NCBI GenBank assembly: GCA_015228895.1
Contig: JADGCR010000026.1
Coordinates: 1 to 16,682 of the forward strand
Length of the DNA stretch: 16,682 bases
Origin: Magnetococcales bacterium
Lineage (GTDB): Bacteria; Pseudomonadota; Magnetococcia; Magnetococcales; Magnetaquicoccaceae
Direction: 5' to 3'
Position numbers and translations under genes: made by a program
In this document: positions 15,418-16,682 of the stretch, one piece after another
Numbering within the stretch: position 1 is the first letter of the stretch
Layout of the letters: every line of letters starts with the position of its first letter
Notes under the pieces: generated by a model
Databases searched by the model: none
What the model was told of the DNA's origin: nothing
What the model saw: only the letters and a program-made list of their open reading frames with translations

Positions 15418-16682
15418 AAAAAAACCCTCCCATCGTGCTGGTGGACGACGAGGAGACCGTCCTGTTCAGTTCCAAGATCCTGCTCAAGACGGCCGACGTC
15501 TCCCCGGTGGTCACCATGACCGATGGGCGCAAGCTCATGGCCTTTCTGGAGGAAAACGGCGCCGCGGTCGTGGTCCTGGATCTGGTCATGCCCCACATCG
15601 CCGGCACGGAACTGCTCCCCAAGATCAAGGATCGTTTCCCGGAGGTCCCGGTCATTGTCATGACCGCCAGCCAGGAGGTCAATATCGCGGTTCAGTGCAT
15701 GAAGGACGGGGCCTTCGACTATCTGGTCAAACCCACGGAAAACAACCGTTTCATCTCCTGCGTGCGCCGTGCCATGGAGGTGCGCTCCCTGCGGAGCGAG
15801 GTGGGCACCCTGAAACACTATCTGCTGGAGGATCAACTGCAACACGCCGACGCCTTCGCGGCCATCATCACCAAAAGCCGCAAGATGCGCGCGGTCTTCC
15901 AGTATGTGGAGGCCATCGCCCCCTCTTCCGAACCGGTCCTGATCATCGGAGAGACCGGCGTGGGCAAAGAGCTGCTCGCCAACGCCATCCATCAGGTGAG
16001 TTCCCGGCATGGTCCTCTGGTGGCCCTCAACGTGGCCGGTCTGGATGACAACATGTTTTCCGACACCCTGTTCGGCCATCGCAAGGGGGCCTTCACCGGA
16101 GCCAACGAAAACCGGGAAGGGTTGATCGCCGCCGCGGCCGGAGGTTCCCTGTTTCTGGACGAGATCGGCGACCTCAAGGAGTCCTCCCAGGTCAAACTGC
16201 TGCGCCTGCTACAGGAACGCAAATACTATCCCCTGGGCGCGGACGGTTACATGAAGACCGACGCCCGCATCATCTGCGCCACCAATCGGGATCTGAAGTT
16301 CATGATGGCGGAAAAAACCTTCCGCTCCGACCTCTATTTCCGTCTCTCCTCCCATCAGGTGCGCATTCCCCCCCTCAAGGAACGCAAGGAGGACATTCCC
16401 CTGCTGACCGCCCAGTTCCTGGAGGAGGCCGCCCACACCATGGGCAAATCCCCCCCCACCCCGCCCCCGGAACTCTTTCACCTGCTCAACGCCTACGACT
16501 TTCCCGGCAATGTGCGCGAATTGCGCGCCATCACCTTCGACGCCGTGGCGCGCCACCAGACCGGCATCCTCTCCCTGGAGCGGTTCCGGGACAGCGTTTT
16601 TCCCAACCACCCGGAGGAAAATAGCGCCCTCTATCTCCAGGCCGAGGAGAACCCGTTCAAGCGCATCAGCGGTCGCCTGCCC
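15402..16682 (+). CDS. NtrC-type sigma-54 response regulator (3' end outside window)
   Basis: 427 codons are open to the window edge, with no stop. The receiver domain (about 10-125) has Asp15/Asp16, phospho-acceptor Asp60 in VVLDLVMP, Thr88 and Lys110 in LVKPT. After a helical linker, the AAA+ domain (about 150-395) has Walker A GETGVGKE (183-190), the sigma-54 contact loop GAFTGA (229-234), Walker B GSLFLDEIGD (248-257), candidate arginine fingers Arg308/Arg314 in FRSDLYFRLS, and sensor II region FPGNVREL (367-374). The DNA-binding Fis-type domain should follow outside the window. It activates sigma-54 promoters once phosphorylated, presumably by the overlapping kinase. GGAG at 15391-15394 supports the ATG at 15402. 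Its targets are unknown; two sigma-54 promoters lie about 11 kb upstream. Confidence 0.93.
   Translation, partial: MSNPLKKNPPIVLVDDEETVLFSSKILLKTADVSPVVTMTDGRKLMAFLEENGAAVVVLDLVMPHIAGTELLPKIKDRFPEVPVIVMTASQEVNIAVQCMKDGAFDYLVKPTENNRFISCVRRAMEVRSLRSEVGTLKHYLLEDQLQHADAFAAIITKSRKMRAVFQYVEAIAPSSEPVLIIGETGVGKELLANAIHQVSSRHGPLVALNVAGLDDNMFSDTLFGHRKGAFTGANENREGLIAAAAGGSLFLDEIGDLKESSQVKLLRLLQERKYYPLGADGYMKTDARIICATNRDLKFMMAEKTFRSDLYFRLSSHQVRIPPLKERKEDIPLLTAQFLEEAAHTMGKSPPTPPPELFHLLNAYDFPGNVRELRAITFDAVARHQTGILSLERFRDSVFPNHPEENSALYLQAEENPFKRISGRLP

Overview
The window is GC-rich, densely coded bacterial chromosome. It carries about ten intact or partial protein genes and two broken ones. The content points to a free-living, signalling-rich Gram-negative proteobacterium: c-di-GMP enzymes, PAS/GAF histidine kinase, NtrC-type regulator, sigma-54 promoters and a c-type-haem sensor motif. 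The mix recalls magnetotactic or related proteobacteria such as Magnetococcales or Rhodospirillales, but that placement is inference. No rRNA, tRNA, CRISPR array or insertion sequence was recognised.

Layout. Positions 1-289 hold no convincing gene, except possibly the 5' end of a reverse-strand gene leaving the window. From 290 the + strand carries purU (formyltetrahydrofolate deformylase), then siaB and siaC (a kinase and its phosphoprotein in a partner-switch system that controls c-di-GMP in Pseudomonas). Next comes a coiled-coil/GAF/HD-GYP gene that is broken: a deletion plus frameshift near 3650 removes the segment with the second metal-binding motif. Then follow two small genes of unknown function (4095-4487 and 4589-4807). 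Each is preceded by a good -24/-12 (sigma-54) promoter, and the first promoter lies inside a perfect 11-bp inverted repeat. A strong GC hairpin and a reverse-strand remnant of a peptidase S74 (tail-fibre chaperone) domain fill 4850-5128.

From 5233 the + strand encodes a large polytopic membrane protein (GT-C-like appearance). An AT-rich island follows (about 7310-7680) with a 16-bp perfect inverted repeat and a good sigma-70 promoter, and then a SAM-dependent methyltransferase. Next is a 616-residue CoA-hydrolase/transferase fused to a GNAT acetyltransferase. It is convergent with, and overlaps by 41 bp, a membrane diguanylate cyclase that has a CxxCH haem motif in its predicted periplasmic domain.

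After a 425-bp divergent intergenic region the + strand carries a two-component operon. It consists of a membrane PAS/GAF/PAS histidine kinase and an overlapping NtrC-type response regulator with an intact GAFTGA motif, which runs off the window end.

The common theme is c-di-GMP and phosphorelay signalling. A Sia module sits beside a (now broken) c-di-GMP phosphodiesterase-type gene, a separate haem-linked cyclase is nearby, and a sigma-54 activator shares the window with two sigma-54 promoters. Whether these parts act on each other cannot be decided from sequence alone.
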